The position numbers and the translations under genes are program-made. 64,000 nt of DNA, taken from positions 124,001 to 188,000 of the forward strand of contig NZ_BAYE01000001.1 in the NCBI RefSeq assembly GCF_000685095.1, written 5' to 3'. This DNA is from Paraburkholderia caledonica NBRC 102488. GTDB taxonomy: Bacteria > Pseudomonadota > Gammaproteobacteria > Burkholderiales > Burkholderiaceae. The notes beneath the pieces were generated by a model. It made no database searches. It was not told the DNA's origin and saw nothing but the letters and a program-made list of their open reading frames with translations. Of the stretch, positions 7,923 to 16,087 are shown piece after piece (position 1 is the stretch's first letter; each line of letters opens with the position of its first letter).

Positions 7923-9209
7923 ATGCGCAACATGCGTTGGATAGTGATACTGCTGTGCTTTCTTGCGATCGCGATCAACTACATCGACCGCGCGAACATG
8001 GCCGTGGCGGCGCCCGCCATCCAGAAAGCTCTGGATATCGGTCCCGCTCAAATGGGTCTTATCCTGAGCGGCTTCTTCTGGACTTACGCGTTGATGCAGA
8101 TGCCGTTCGGCTGGTTCGTCGATCGCATTGGTGCGCGCATCGCGTTGCCGCTCGCGGTGGGCTGGTGGTCACTGTTCACGGCGCTGACCGCGGCAGCGAC
8201 CAGCGTCGGCGCCATGTTCGGTTGCCGTCTGCTGCTAGGCATCGGCGAAGCCGGCGCCTATCCTTCGTGCGCGAAGCTCGTGAGTCAATGGTTCAAGCCC
8301 GCACAACGCGCGCTTGCCACAAGCATCTTCGACAGCGGATCGCGGGTCGGGTCCGCACTGTCCATTCCGGTGGTGGCGCTCATCATCAGTGGGCTCGGCT
8401 GGGAGGCGTCGTTCGTCATCACGGGCGTAGTCGGCTTCGTGTGGGTTCTCGGATGGTTTCTGGTCTACCGGAATCCTTCGCGCGGCGATCTGACCGGCGA
8501 GCCCGATGGAGCCGCCCCGCAAACCGCAGTCCCCGGGCGGAAAGTTCCGTGGCTCTCGCTCTTCAGGCATCGCACGCTGTGGGGCATGATGCTCGGCTTC
8601 TTCTGCCTGAACTTCGTCATCTATTTCTTCATTACCTGGTTTCCCAGCTATCTCGTCCAGACGCGCGGTTTTTCGCTGAAATCGCTCGGCACGCTCGGCA
8701 TGATTCCGGCGTTGATGGCGATTCCTAGCGGCTGGCTCGGCGGCTTCGTATCCGACGCGCTGTATCGCCGCGGCTGGAGCCTCACCAAGGCCCGCAAGAC
8801 CTGCATGGTCACAGGCATGCTGCTGTCGTCGGTCATCACGCTATGCGCATTCACGACGAACATCTACCTGATGCTCGCCTTCTTCGGCATTGCTTATGGA
8901 AGCCTCGCTTTTGCCGCTGCGAGCATCTGGTCGCTGCCCGCCGACGTCGCTCCTACGCCCGACCACGTCGCCTCTATCGGCGGCATCCAGAATTTCGCGT
9001 CCAATTGCGCCGGCATTGTGATCACCACGTTCACCGGCCTGATGGTTTCGTTGACGCACGGCTCGTTCACGATTCCACTGTGCGTGGCGGGAGGCTTCTG
9101 CGTACTTGGCGCGTTCAGCTACCTCGTCATTGTGAAAAAAATCGAGCCGTTGCCCGTCGAGGGCGATGCATACGACGCCGAACGCAGCCACGCTCATTCA
9201 ACGGTATGA
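7923..9209 (+). CDS. MFS sugar-acid:proton symporter (ACS family)
   Basis: A 428-residue twelve-helix transporter of the anion:cation symporter group that includes ExuT, GudP and LgoT. The helix-1 motif NYIDRANMAVAAP and the loop GIGEAGAYPS are characteristic. The ATG is preceded by a strong AAGGAG site. Its TGA overlaps the start codon of the altronate dehydratase gene (ATGA), showing tight translational coupling. It probably imports the hexonate used by this operon, with L-galactonate inferred from the neighbouring enzymes. Confidence 0.85.
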   Translation: MRNMRWIVILLCFLAIAINYIDRANMAVAAPAIQKALDIGPAQMGLILSGFFWTYALMQMPFGWFVDRIGARIALPLAVGWWSLFTALTAAATSVGAMFGCRLLLGIGEAGAYPSCAKLVSQWFKPAQRALATSIFDSGSRVGSALSIPVVALIISGLGWEASFVITGVVGFVWVLGWFLVYRNPSRGDLTGEPDGAAPQTAVPGRKVPWLSLFRHRTLWGMMLGFFCLNFVIYFFITWFPSYLVQTRGFSLKSLGTLGMIPALMAIPSGWLGGFVSDALYRRGWSLTKARKTCMVTGMLLSSVITLCAFTTNIYLMLAFFGIAYGSLAFAAASIWSLPADVAPTPDHVASIGGIQNFASNCAGIVITTFTGLMVSLTHGSFTIPLCVAGGFCVLGAFSYLVIVKKIEPLPVEGDAYDAERSHAHSTV

Positions 9210-10762
9210 ACACCATGTCCACTCAATTAACGCAATCCGATCCTGCAGTGATTCGCCTGCATGCAAACGACGACGTCGTCATCGCAACCCGGCAGTTGAT
9301 GTCGGGCGCGCGCATCGCGTCGGAAGATCTCGTCATTGCCGGACTGATTCCGCCGGGTCACAAGATCGCGACACGCGCTATCGCTGCAGGCGAGCCGGTC
9401 AAGCGCTACAACCAGATCGTCGGAGTAGCAACGCAGCCGATCCAGCGCGGCCAGCACGTCCACGTTCAGAATCTCGGCATGGCCGAGTTTTCGCGCGCTC
9501 ACGAGTTCGGCGTGGCGGTGCATGCAACGCAATACGCCGCAGAGCCCGCGAGCTTCAAGGGAATTCGTCGCGCCGATGGCCGAGTTGCAACACGCAACTA
9601 CATCGGCGTGTTGACGAGTGTGAACTGTTCGGCCACCGTCGCGCGTGCCATCGCCGATCATTTCCGGCGCGACGTGAATCCGCATGCGCTCGCCGACTAT
9701 CCGAATGTCGACGGCGTCGTCGCATTGACGCACGGACTAGGCTGCGGCATCGATACACTCGGCGAAGGGCTTGCGGTGCTGCGCCGCACGCTTGCCGGAT
9801 ATGCGGTTCATCCGAACTTCCACTCGGTGCTGTTCGTCGGGCTTGGCTGCGAGACGAACCAGATTGCAGGCGTGCTCGAGTCTGCGGGATTGAAGGACAC
9901 GGAACAGTTGCGCAGCTTTACGATTCAGGATTCCGGCGGATCGAAGAAGACGATCGAGCGCGGCATCGCGATGGTCAACGAGATGCTCGCCGATGCTAAC
10001 CGTGTGAAGCGCGAGCCGTTGCCGGCATCGCATTTGATCGTCGGTCTGCAATGCGGCGGGTCCGACGGATATTCCGGTATTTCGGCCAATCCCGCGCTGG
10101 GTGCAGCGGTCGATCGTCTGGTGCAGCACGGCGGCACGGCGATTCTCTCGGAGACGCCGGAAGTGTACGGCGCGGAACATCTGCTCACGCGGCGCGCCGT
10201 CAGTCGCGCGGTCGGCGAAAAGCTGCTGGCACGCATTGCGTGGTGGGAAGAGTATTGCGCGCGAAACGGCGCGGCGCTCGACAACAATCCCTCCGCGGGA
10301 AACAAGGTCGGCGGCCTGACGACGATACTTGAGAAGTCGCTCGGCGCAGTCGCCAAGGGCGGAACGACAAATCTCGTCGACGTGTACCAGTACGCCGAGC
10401 GTATCGACGCGAAGGGATTCGTCTTCATGGATTCGCCCGGCTACGATCCGGTGTCCGCGACGGGCCAGGTCGCGGCGGGTGCAAACCTGATCTGCTTCAC
10501 GACAGGGCGCGGTTCGGCCTACGGTTGCGCGCCCTCGCCTTCGTTGAAACTGGCGACAAATACCGCGCTGTGGGAACGGCAGGAAGACGACATGGACATT
10601 AACTGCGGCGGCGTGATAGACGGGTCGGCTTCGATCGAAGAACTCGGGGAAGCTATTTTCACGCGTATGCTCGAATGCGCGTCGGGTGTGCCTTCGAAAA
10701 GCGAAGTGAACGGCTACGGACAAAGCGAGTTCGTGCCCTGGCAGTTGGGCGTGATCACCTGA
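9206..10762 (+). CDS. uxaA: Altronate dehydratase
   Basis: A 518-residue UxaA-family protein: an N-terminal SAF-like domain (about residues 15-90) joined to the large C-terminal dehydratase domain, with conserved stretches GLGCETNQ, GLQCGGSDG and FTTGRGSAYG. UxaA removes water from D-altronate to give 2-keto-3-deoxygluconate, using iron or manganese. The length is close to the roughly 495 residues of E. coli UxaA. The ATG at 9206 overlaps the transporter stop; a second in-frame ATG lies at 9215. It ends the operon; no 2-keto-3-deoxygluconate kinase or aldolase is nearby. Confidence 0.93.
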   Translation: MNTMSTQLTQSDPAVIRLHANDDVVIATRQLMSGARIASEDLVIAGLIPPGHKIATRAIAAGEPVKRYNQIVGVATQPIQRGQHVHVQNLGMAEFSRAHEFGVAVHATQYAAEPASFKGIRRADGRVATRNYIGVLTSVNCSATVARAIADHFRRDVNPHALADYPNVDGVVALTHGLGCGIDTLGEGLAVLRRTLAGYAVHPNFHSVLFVGLGCETNQIAGVLESAGLKDTEQLRSFTIQDSGGSKKTIERGIAMVNEMLADANRVKREPLPASHLIVGLQCGGSDGYSGISANPALGAAVDRLVQHGGTAILSETPEVYGAEHLLTRRAVSRAVGEKLLARIAWWEEYCARNGAALDNNPSAGNKVGGLTTILEKSLGAVAKGGTTNLVDVYQYAERIDAKGFVFMDSPGYDPVSATGQVAAGANLICFTTGRGSAYGCAPSPSLKLATNTALWERQEDDMDINCGGVIDGSASIEELGEAIFTRMLECASGVPSKSEVNGYGQSEFVPWQLGVIT

Positions 10763-11087
10763 AGACAGCAGCGGCACGCGTTGTCGCCTGCACCGTCCTG
10801 CGCCGCCGCGAACGCCCGGCGCGCCATGGGCCACGCAAGCGCGCCGGCCGCGGATTCGCCGCATGCCGCTGAGCAGCGCCACCATCGGCAATTTCGCCGT
10901 TGGGACCGGGAGACACAACGACGCCAGCGTTATGGTCGTCGTTGAATCCGCCGTTCAGCTCGATTGCACGAAACATCGCTTGAAGTTTTTTCAGCATCAC
11001 AGCACAGAGTCCTCATCAGGCATTTGCACTCGCGGCAAGCTCACCGTGACGCGGTGTGGCCGGTCACGCGTCACGCGCAACGGCGTT
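10763..11087. other. Intergenic region between convergent uxaA and nasA
   Basis: About 325 bases downstream of two convergent operons. A minus-strand frame of 81 codons (10755-11000) begins plausibly (MMLKKLQAMFRAIELNGGFN) but turns into low-complexity arginine- and alanine-rich sequence and has a poorly spaced ribosome site. I therefore do not call it a gene. I see no hairpin followed by a T run. Confidence 0.4.
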
Positions 11088-13928
11088 TCAAGCCGCACTC
11101 AAGCGCGCCAGTTCCGTATCGACCAGCAGCTTCTTCAACTCCGGCACACACGACCCGCAGTTGCCGCCGGCCTTCACGCACGCAGTGATCTGCGCGGCGG
11201 TCTTCAAGCCCTGCTCGCGAATCGCGGTACAGATCGTGTTGCGCCCTACGCCGAAGCACGAGCAGACCGTCGGCCCGGTATCGGCGCCCTTGCCTATTGG
11301 TTGACCCGCTAGCACGGCAATCCGGTCGGCTTCGTCTAGCTTGTCCTTCGCAAACAGGCTCGCGAGCCATTCGCGCGCCGGCAAGTCGGGACGCGCCGAC
11401 AGGAAAACACAGTTCTCGATGCGGTCGTCAACCACATGAACCGCGCGATAGACACCGGCGGTGCGGTCCTCGTATTCCAGCCAGTCGGCATCTTCATCGT
11501 CGACTTCGAACAGCGCCCGCGCCCAGGCGCCGCGATCGCCCTGCTCCGAGAGCGGGTTGCGGCCCGCGAGTTCATAGCGCACGAACTGTGCGCCGTGAAT
11601 GCGGGTCCAGTACGTGACGCCGGCGAGTGCCGGAGCGCGCCGGCTCAGCGAGAAGCCGTGCCACGCGACGTGAAACTTGTCGACCCGCACCGGCGTGTGT
11701 TTGAACTCGGGCTCGCCGGATAACGGATCGACCGATGGATTGACCACGGCGCCCACACGCGCGTCGGAAGCCACCTGATCGTTCCAGTGAATCGGCACGA
11801 ACACGCTGCCGCGCGCCATGCCGCCGCCATATTGCACGCGCGCGACCATCGCCCCCCAGCGGCTCAATACGCGTGCAAGGTCGCCTTCGCGCACGCCGCA
11901 CAACAGCGCGTCCTGCGGATGCATGTCGACGAATGCCTCCGTGACATGACCCGCGAGTTTCTCCGACTTGCCCGTGCGAGTCATGGTGTGCCACTGGTCG
12001 CGCACGCGGCCCGTGTTCAGCGTCAGCGGATAGTCGTCGTCGGGCTCGTTAGCCGGCGCGCGCGGCGGCGTAGCAATGAAGCGCGCCTTGCCGTCCGCGT
12101 GGCTGAAGCGGCCATCGTCGAACAGACGCACGGTGCCCGTCGCGGCCGGGTCGTTGTCCGCGCGAACGGGCCACTGCACGGGTTGCAACCCGGCATAGCC
12201 CTCGCTGCCGAGACCCACTAGCCCCGCGAGATTGAAGGCGCGATGCACGCCGCCGCCTTCAACGCTTGCGTCCTCGACGCCTGCGTCATCACGGCCCGCG
12301 CTGTTCCCGTTACGCCATGCACTCAGCCGCGCATGCTCATCGAAAATCTCCTGCTGGCTCGCGAACTCAAAGCCTGCATAGCCCATGCGCCGCGCCACAT
12401 CGCAGATAATCTTCCAGTCCGCGCGTGCTTCTCCCGGCGCGGGTAGAAATGCGCGCTGCCGCGAAATCCTGCGCTCGGAATTGGTGACCGTGCCGTCCTT
12501 CTCTCCCCAGCCGAGCGCGGGCAGCAGAACATGAGCAAATGCATTGGTGTCCGTGCGCTCCACAATGTCGGAGCAGACCACGAGCTCGCAGCGGGCGAGC
12601 GCGCGTTTTGCCTGGTCGCTGTCAGGCAGGCTCACAACGGGGTTGGTGCCCATGATCCAGACCGCCTTGATTCGGCCTTGCTCGATCGCCTCGAACAGTT
12701 CGACCGCTTTGAGTCCTGGCCGCGATGCGATCGCAGGTGCGCCCCAGAACTGCTGAACGATTTCGCGATGCTTCGCGTTGTCGAGTTCCAGATGCGCGGC
12801 GAGCGTGTTTGCGAGACCGCCCACCTCGCGCCCGCCCATTGCATTTGGCTGTCCGGTGAACGAGAACGGACCCATTCCGGGCTTGCCGATGCGCCCCGTC
12901 AGCAAATGGCAATTGATGATGCTATTAACCTTGTCAGTGCCGGCGCTCGACTGGTTCACGCCTTGCGAATACACGGTCACCACGCGCTCGGTCCGCGCGA
13001 ACAGGCGGTAGAACTCGAGCAGATCGTGAGGATCGAGCTTGCATGCCTTCGCGCATTGGGCGAGGTCGAAGCGGGTTGCCGCGCCGTTCGAATCACCGTT
13101 CACATCACTGGCTGAAGCGGCGGCTAACGCGTCGGCAAAACCGCTCGTATGCGCATCGACGAACTTGGCATCTATCGCACCGTGTTCCGCGAGAAAGCCA
13201 AGCAAGCCGTTGAAGAGCCGCACGTCGGTGCCCGCGCCCAGCGGCAGATGCAGATCGGCCATCTCGCAGGTCGCGGTATAGCGCGGATCGATCACGACGA
13301 TCTTCATGTCGGGCCGCGCTTCCTTGATCCTGACGATCCGCTGGAACAGGATCGGATGACACCACGCCGTGTTCGAACCCACCAATACGACGAGATCGGC
13401 CAGTTCGAGATCTTCGTAGCAGACCGGCACGATGTCTTCGCCGAAAGCCCGCTTGTGTCCGGCAACCGATGACGACATGCACAGCCGCGAATTGGTATCG
13501 ATGTTCGCGCCGCCGACGTAGCCCTTCATCAGCTTGTTCGCGACGTAGTAGTCCTCGGTCAGCAACTGCCCCGAGACGTAAAGCGCTACAGCATCCGGCC
13601 CGTGCTCTTCGACGACCTTGCGAAAGCCGCCGGCCACCGCATCGAGTGCATCGTCCCACGACACGTCGCGCAAGACGTCGCTCCCGGGCTCGCGCATCTT
13701 GGGATGAAGCAGCCGTCCGTCGAGTCCGATCGTTTCGCCGAGCGCCGAGCCTTTCACGCACAAGCGTCCGAAGTTCGCGGGATGCAGTTCGTCGCCTGCC
13801 ATGTCATGTCCGCCGTCCGGCCGTGCGCTCACGCGCACGCCGCAACCGACGCCGCAATACGGGCAGGTGGTCCTGACAGTGTCGCGGCCTTCGTCAGCCG
13901 CGCTCGAAATAGCGATGGGGAAACTCAC
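11088..13928 (-). CDS. nasA: Assimilatory nitrate reductase catalytic subunit
   Basis: A 946-residue molybdopterin oxidoreductase that reduces nitrate to nitrite in the cytoplasm. The N-terminal [4Fe-4S] ligands are C22, C25, C29 and C57 (CPYCGVGCG). The molybdopterin-binding domains follow. The C-terminus carries a BFD-like [2Fe-2S] domain with C889, C891, C924 and C927, as in Klebsiella NasA, for electron entry from the reductase subunit. It starts 13 bases after the nasC stop. It is the last gene of the nirD-nasC-nasA operon driven from the sigma-54/ANTAR leader. Confidence 0.94.
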   Translation of the reverse strand: MSFPIAISSAADEGRDTVRTTCPYCGVGCGVRVSARPDGGHDMAGDELHPANFGRLCVKGSALGETIGLDGRLLHPKMREPGSDVLRDVSWDDALDAVAGGFRKVVEEHGPDAVALYVSGQLLTEDYYVANKLMKGYVGGANIDTNSRLCMSSSVAGHKRAFGEDIVPVCYEDLELADLVVLVGSNTAWCHPILFQRIVRIKEARPDMKIVVIDPRYTATCEMADLHLPLGAGTDVRLFNGLLGFLAEHGAIDAKFVDAHTSGFADALAAASASDVNGDSNGAATRFDLAQCAKACKLDPHDLLEFYRLFARTERVVTVYSQGVNQSSAGTDKVNSIINCHLLTGRIGKPGMGPFSFTGQPNAMGGREVGGLANTLAAHLELDNAKHREIVQQFWGAPAIASRPGLKAVELFEAIEQGRIKAVWIMGTNPVVSLPDSDQAKRALARCELVVCSDIVERTDTNAFAHVLLPALGWGEKDGTVTNSERRISRQRAFLPAPGEARADWKIICDVARRMGYAGFEFASQQEIFDEHARLSAWRNGNSAGRDDAGVEDASVEGGGVHRAFNLAGLVGLGSEGYAGLQPVQWPVRADNDPAATGTVRLFDDGRFSHADGKARFIATPPRAPANEPDDDYPLTLNTGRVRDQWHTMTRTGKSEKLAGHVTEAFVDMHPQDALLCGVREGDLARVLSRWGAMVARVQYGGGMARGSVFVPIHWNDQVASDARVGAVVNPSVDPLSGEPEFKHTPVRVDKFHVAWHGFSLSRRAPALAGVTYWTRIHGAQFVRYELAGRNPLSEQGDRGAWARALFEVDDEDADWLEYEDRTAGVYRAVHVVDDRIENCVFLSARPDLPAREWLASLFAKDKLDEADRIAVLAGQPIGKGADTGPTVCSCFGVGRNTICTAIREQGLKTAAQITACVKAGGNCGSCVPELKKLLVDTELARLSAA

Positions 13929-13941
13929 GGTGTCTTCCAGG

Positions 13942-15213
13942 TCAGGCAGCTTGCGTTTCGCAGAGCGTTTTGCCGAACAGCAAATGGCTGCGCAGCGAAG
14001 AAATGTCGGTGCGGCTCTGGATCAGGTCGAAATACCACGCGCCTTCCTTTACGTCGCCGTATAGCACCGCGCCGATCACGCGGTTACCTTCGATCACCAG
14101 ACGCTTATAGACGCCGCGGCGCGGATCGCGCAGCACGAGGTCTTCGCTGTCCGGACCGCCAATGAAATCGCCGGCCGAATACAATTCGACGCCGGTAACT
14201 TTCAACTTCGTCGCCGTCGCACGTTGCACATAACGGCGATGACCCGCTCCGGCGAGATGTGCGCCGCACACGAGCGCCTGGTCCCAGATCGGCGCGACGA
14301 GGCCGAAGGTCGCGGTGCGATGCTGCACACATTCGCCGACCGCATAGATGCGCGGATCGTAGGTCTGCAACGTGTCGTCGACGACGATCGCGCGCTCGCA
14401 ATGCAGCCCCGCCTGTTTCGCGAGGTCGATGTTCGGCCGCACACCGGCCGTCATCACCACGAGATCCGCGGGGACCTCCGTGCCGTCGTCAAAACGCACC
14501 GCGGTGACGCGATCCGGTCCGACGATTTCCGCAGTATTCGCCTTCAGCAGGAAACGCAAACCCTTGCGCTCCAGCGTCTGCTGCAGCAACGCCGACGCGC
14601 TTCGGTCGAGCTGGCGCTCCATCAGGCTGTCCGTGACGTGCACCACCGTTACCGACATGCCCTGGCGCATCAGCCCGTTCGCGGCTTCGAGACCGAGCAA
14701 ACCTCCGCCGATCACGACCGCGTGACGATGACTGCGTGCCGCGTCGAGCATCGTTTCGACATCCTGAATATCGCGGAACGCGATCACACCCGGCAGATCG
14801 TGACCGGGCACCGGAATCAGAAAGGGCTTCGATCCCGTTGCGATCAGCAGCCGGTCATAGCCCGCTTCGACGCCATTTTTGGAGCGCACGATGCGTCGCG
14901 TGCGGTCGATCGCGACCACCGGATCGCCGGCATGCAGACGAATCCCGTTCTCTTCATACCAGCTACGCGAGTTGAGGATGATGTCGTCGACGCTCTTCTC
15001 GCCCGCCAGCACCGGCGAAAGCATGATGCGGTTGTAGTTGCCGTATGGCTCCGCGCCGAACACGGCGATGTCGTAGAGATCCGGCGCGAGCTTGAGCAGT
15101 TCCTCGACCGTGCGCATGCCGGCCATGCCGTTGCCGATCACGACGAGGCGCGGGCGCGAAGGCGTTGCCAACGGTATGCCTCGCGGCAAGCGCGCATCGA
15201 TTTCCGCTTTCAT
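13942..15213 (-). CDS. nasC: NAD(P)/FAD-dependent reductase subunit of nitrate reductase (NasC/NirB-N type)
   Basis: A 423-residue flavoprotein with an FAD-binding turn VVIGNGMAG at about 24-32 and an NAD-binding turn VVIGGGLLGLEAA at about 166-178. It resembles both NasC, which passes electrons from NADH to NasA, and the N-terminal half of the nitrite reductase large subunit NirB. It stops before the siroheme nitrite-reductase domains, so it is not NirB. The ATG at 15213 overlaps the nirD stop (ATGA); the longer open frame would overlap nirD by 78 bases. Supplying electrons to NasA is the likely role. Confidence 0.82.
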   Translation of the reverse strand: MKAEIDARLPRGIPLATPSRPRLVVIGNGMAGMRTVEELLKLAPDLYDIAVFGAEPYGNYNRIMLSPVLAGEKSVDDIILNSRSWYEENGIRLHAGDPVVAIDRTRRIVRSKNGVEAGYDRLLIATGSKPFLIPVPGHDLPGVIAFRDIQDVETMLDAARSHRHAVVIGGGLLGLEAANGLMRQGMSVTVVHVTDSLMERQLDRSASALLQQTLERKGLRFLLKANTAEIVGPDRVTAVRFDDGTEVPADLVVMTAGVRPNIDLAKQAGLHCERAIVVDDTLQTYDPRIYAVGECVQHRTATFGLVAPIWDQALVCGAHLAGAGHRRYVQRATATKLKVTGVELYSAGDFIGGPDSEDLVLRDPRRGVYKRLVIEGNRVIGAVLYGDVKEGAWYFDLIQSRTDISSLRSHLLFGKTLCETQAA

Positions 15214-15557
15214 GCCGCGACCCACACCTTGCCGCTCTCGACGCGCACGGGATACGCACTCACCGAATTCTCGGGTGCTTCGAGGCACTCGCCGGTGCGC
15301 AAATCGAAGTGATGCTTGTAGATCGGCGAAGCGACCACGATGCGCTCGCCGAGGCTCCCGATCAGCCCGCGCGAAAGTACCGCCGCGCGCGAGCCCGGAT
15401 CGAAATTGTCGATTGCGAACACGCCGCCCTCGCCGTCCGCGACGTGAAATACCGCTACCTGCTCGCCGTTGACGAGCGCGCAGACGCCCGTATTCGGAAC
15501 GATGTCATCGAGCGCGCATACGGGCATCCAGGAAGCCGAAGTCTGTTCGTTGCTCAT
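15210..15557 (-). CDS. nirD: NirD-type nitrite reductase small subunit
   Basis: A 115-residue protein with the Rieske-like fold of NirD. It lacks the cysteine/histidine pairs that hold an iron-sulfur cluster in true Rieske proteins, as NirD proteins do. The ATG at 15557 has a GAGGAA site seven bases upstream; in-frame upstream ATGs exist but lack such sites. NirD normally partners NirB, yet no NirB siroheme domain is encoded here. It is the first gene of the nitrate operon, 93 bases after the leader terminator. It may serve a NirB encoded elsewhere or help the NasC-NasA complex. Confidence 0.85.
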   Translation of the reverse strand: MSNEQTSASWMPVCALDDIVPNTGVCALVNGEQVAVFHVADGEGGVFAIDNFDPGSRAAVLSRGLIGSLGERIVVASPIYKHHFDLRTGECLEAPENSVSAYPVRVESGKVWVAA

Positions 15558-15649
15558 GCTGGGTTCCTCACTCATGTAGGTAGTTGTCAGGCGGTTCATA
15601 CGGTTTCATTCGGTCGCGACACGGTTCCCGACACGATCCGGACAACAAA

Positions 15650-15700
15650 TAAAAAACGTCCCGCGGATGCAATCGCCAGAGCGACTGTATTCGTGGGACG
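15650..15700 (-). terminator. Leader terminator ahead of nirD
   Basis: On the minus strand CGTCCC (15700-15695) pairs with GGGACG (15662-15657), followed directly by a run of six T. An inner seven-base stem (CAGTCGC with GCGATTG) lies in the loop. The 5' arm shares bases with the second ANTAR hairpin, so the two cannot form together. This is the layout of an antitermination-controlled leader. Confidence 0.8.
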
Positions 15701-15709
15701 CCGTTGTCC
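15696..15709 (-). ncRNA. ANTAR-type hexaloop hairpin P2 in nas leader
   Basis: On the minus strand GGAC-AACGGC-GTCC forms a four-base stem with a six-base loop having A at position 1 and G at position 4, the pattern defined for RNAs bound by ANTAR proteins such as NasR and NasT. Its 3' arm is part of the terminator stem, giving a mutually exclusive switch. Confidence 0.7.
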
Positions 15710-15750
15710 GAACCAGTAATCTACGAAACGACTTCTTGCTGCGTGCGGGC

Positions 15751-15768
15751 CGGATCGTCATTGATCCG
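15751..15768 (-). ncRNA. ANTAR-type hexaloop hairpin P1 in nas leader
   Basis: On the minus strand CGGATC-AATGAC-GATCCG forms a perfect six-base stem with a six-base loop carrying A at position 1 and G at position 4, matching the first hairpin of the two-hairpin ANTAR target. It begins about two bases after the transcription start predicted from the sigma-54 promoter. Confidence 0.75.
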
Positions 15769-15780
15769 CCGCCTTCGTAA

Positions 15781-15796
15781 TGCAAAGCCCATGCCA
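15781..15796 (-). promoter_or_regulatory. Sigma-54 promoter of the nitrate operon
   Basis: The minus strand reads TGGCATGGGCTTTGCA, which fits the -24/-12 consensus TGGCAYR-N4-TTGCA at every defined base. The -12 C falls at 15782, placing the transcript start near 15770, right at hairpin P1. Nitrogen-limitation control through NtrC is the known arrangement for nas operons. Confidence 0.78.
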
Positions 15797-15925
15797 TCGG
15801 AGAGCAGCAACACAGTGACGGCGCGCAAAGCCCGCCCGCTAAGCCACCGCACATGTCGCCGCGCCGGACCGCTCGACCGGAGCAGACGCATTGCGAGGCA
15901 TGAAAGCGCAACAATGGTGCGACGC

Positions 15926-15942
15926 AGCACCGTCTGCGTGCA
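15926..15942. promoter_or_regulatory. Candidate NtrC enhancer site
   Basis: The minus strand reads TGCAC-N7-GTGCT, one base short of the NtrC consensus TGCAC-N7-GTGCA. Its centre lies about 164 bases upstream of the predicted start, within the usual range for NtrC enhancers. A weaker half-site follows at 15958-15962. Confidence 0.5.
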
Positions 15943-16087
15943 GCGCATCGTAGCGAGGTGCAACGCCGGGCGTCTGCCGGGTGTCGCCGTGCTTGTGACG
16001 GTGCTGCCACAAAGCGCAATCAGGAGGGACCGCCTTTGAACCTTTGGTTAGGCACGATGCGATCACACTCCTCATCCAGCGGTACGT

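Larger units (their letters stand above)
15558..16087. other. Control region of the nitrate operon
   Basis: About 530 bases without a convincing gene between nirD and the SDR gene. It holds, in minus-strand order, an NtrC-like site, a sigma-54 promoter, two hexaloop hairpins and a terminator, each listed separately. Short frames across it are shadows. Confidence 0.8.

Noticed and set aside
10755..11000. Minus-strand 81-codon frame downstream of nasA
   Set aside because: It starts plausibly but becomes arginine/alanine-rich low-complexity sequence and the AGGA motif is 12 bases from the ATG; treated as intergenic.
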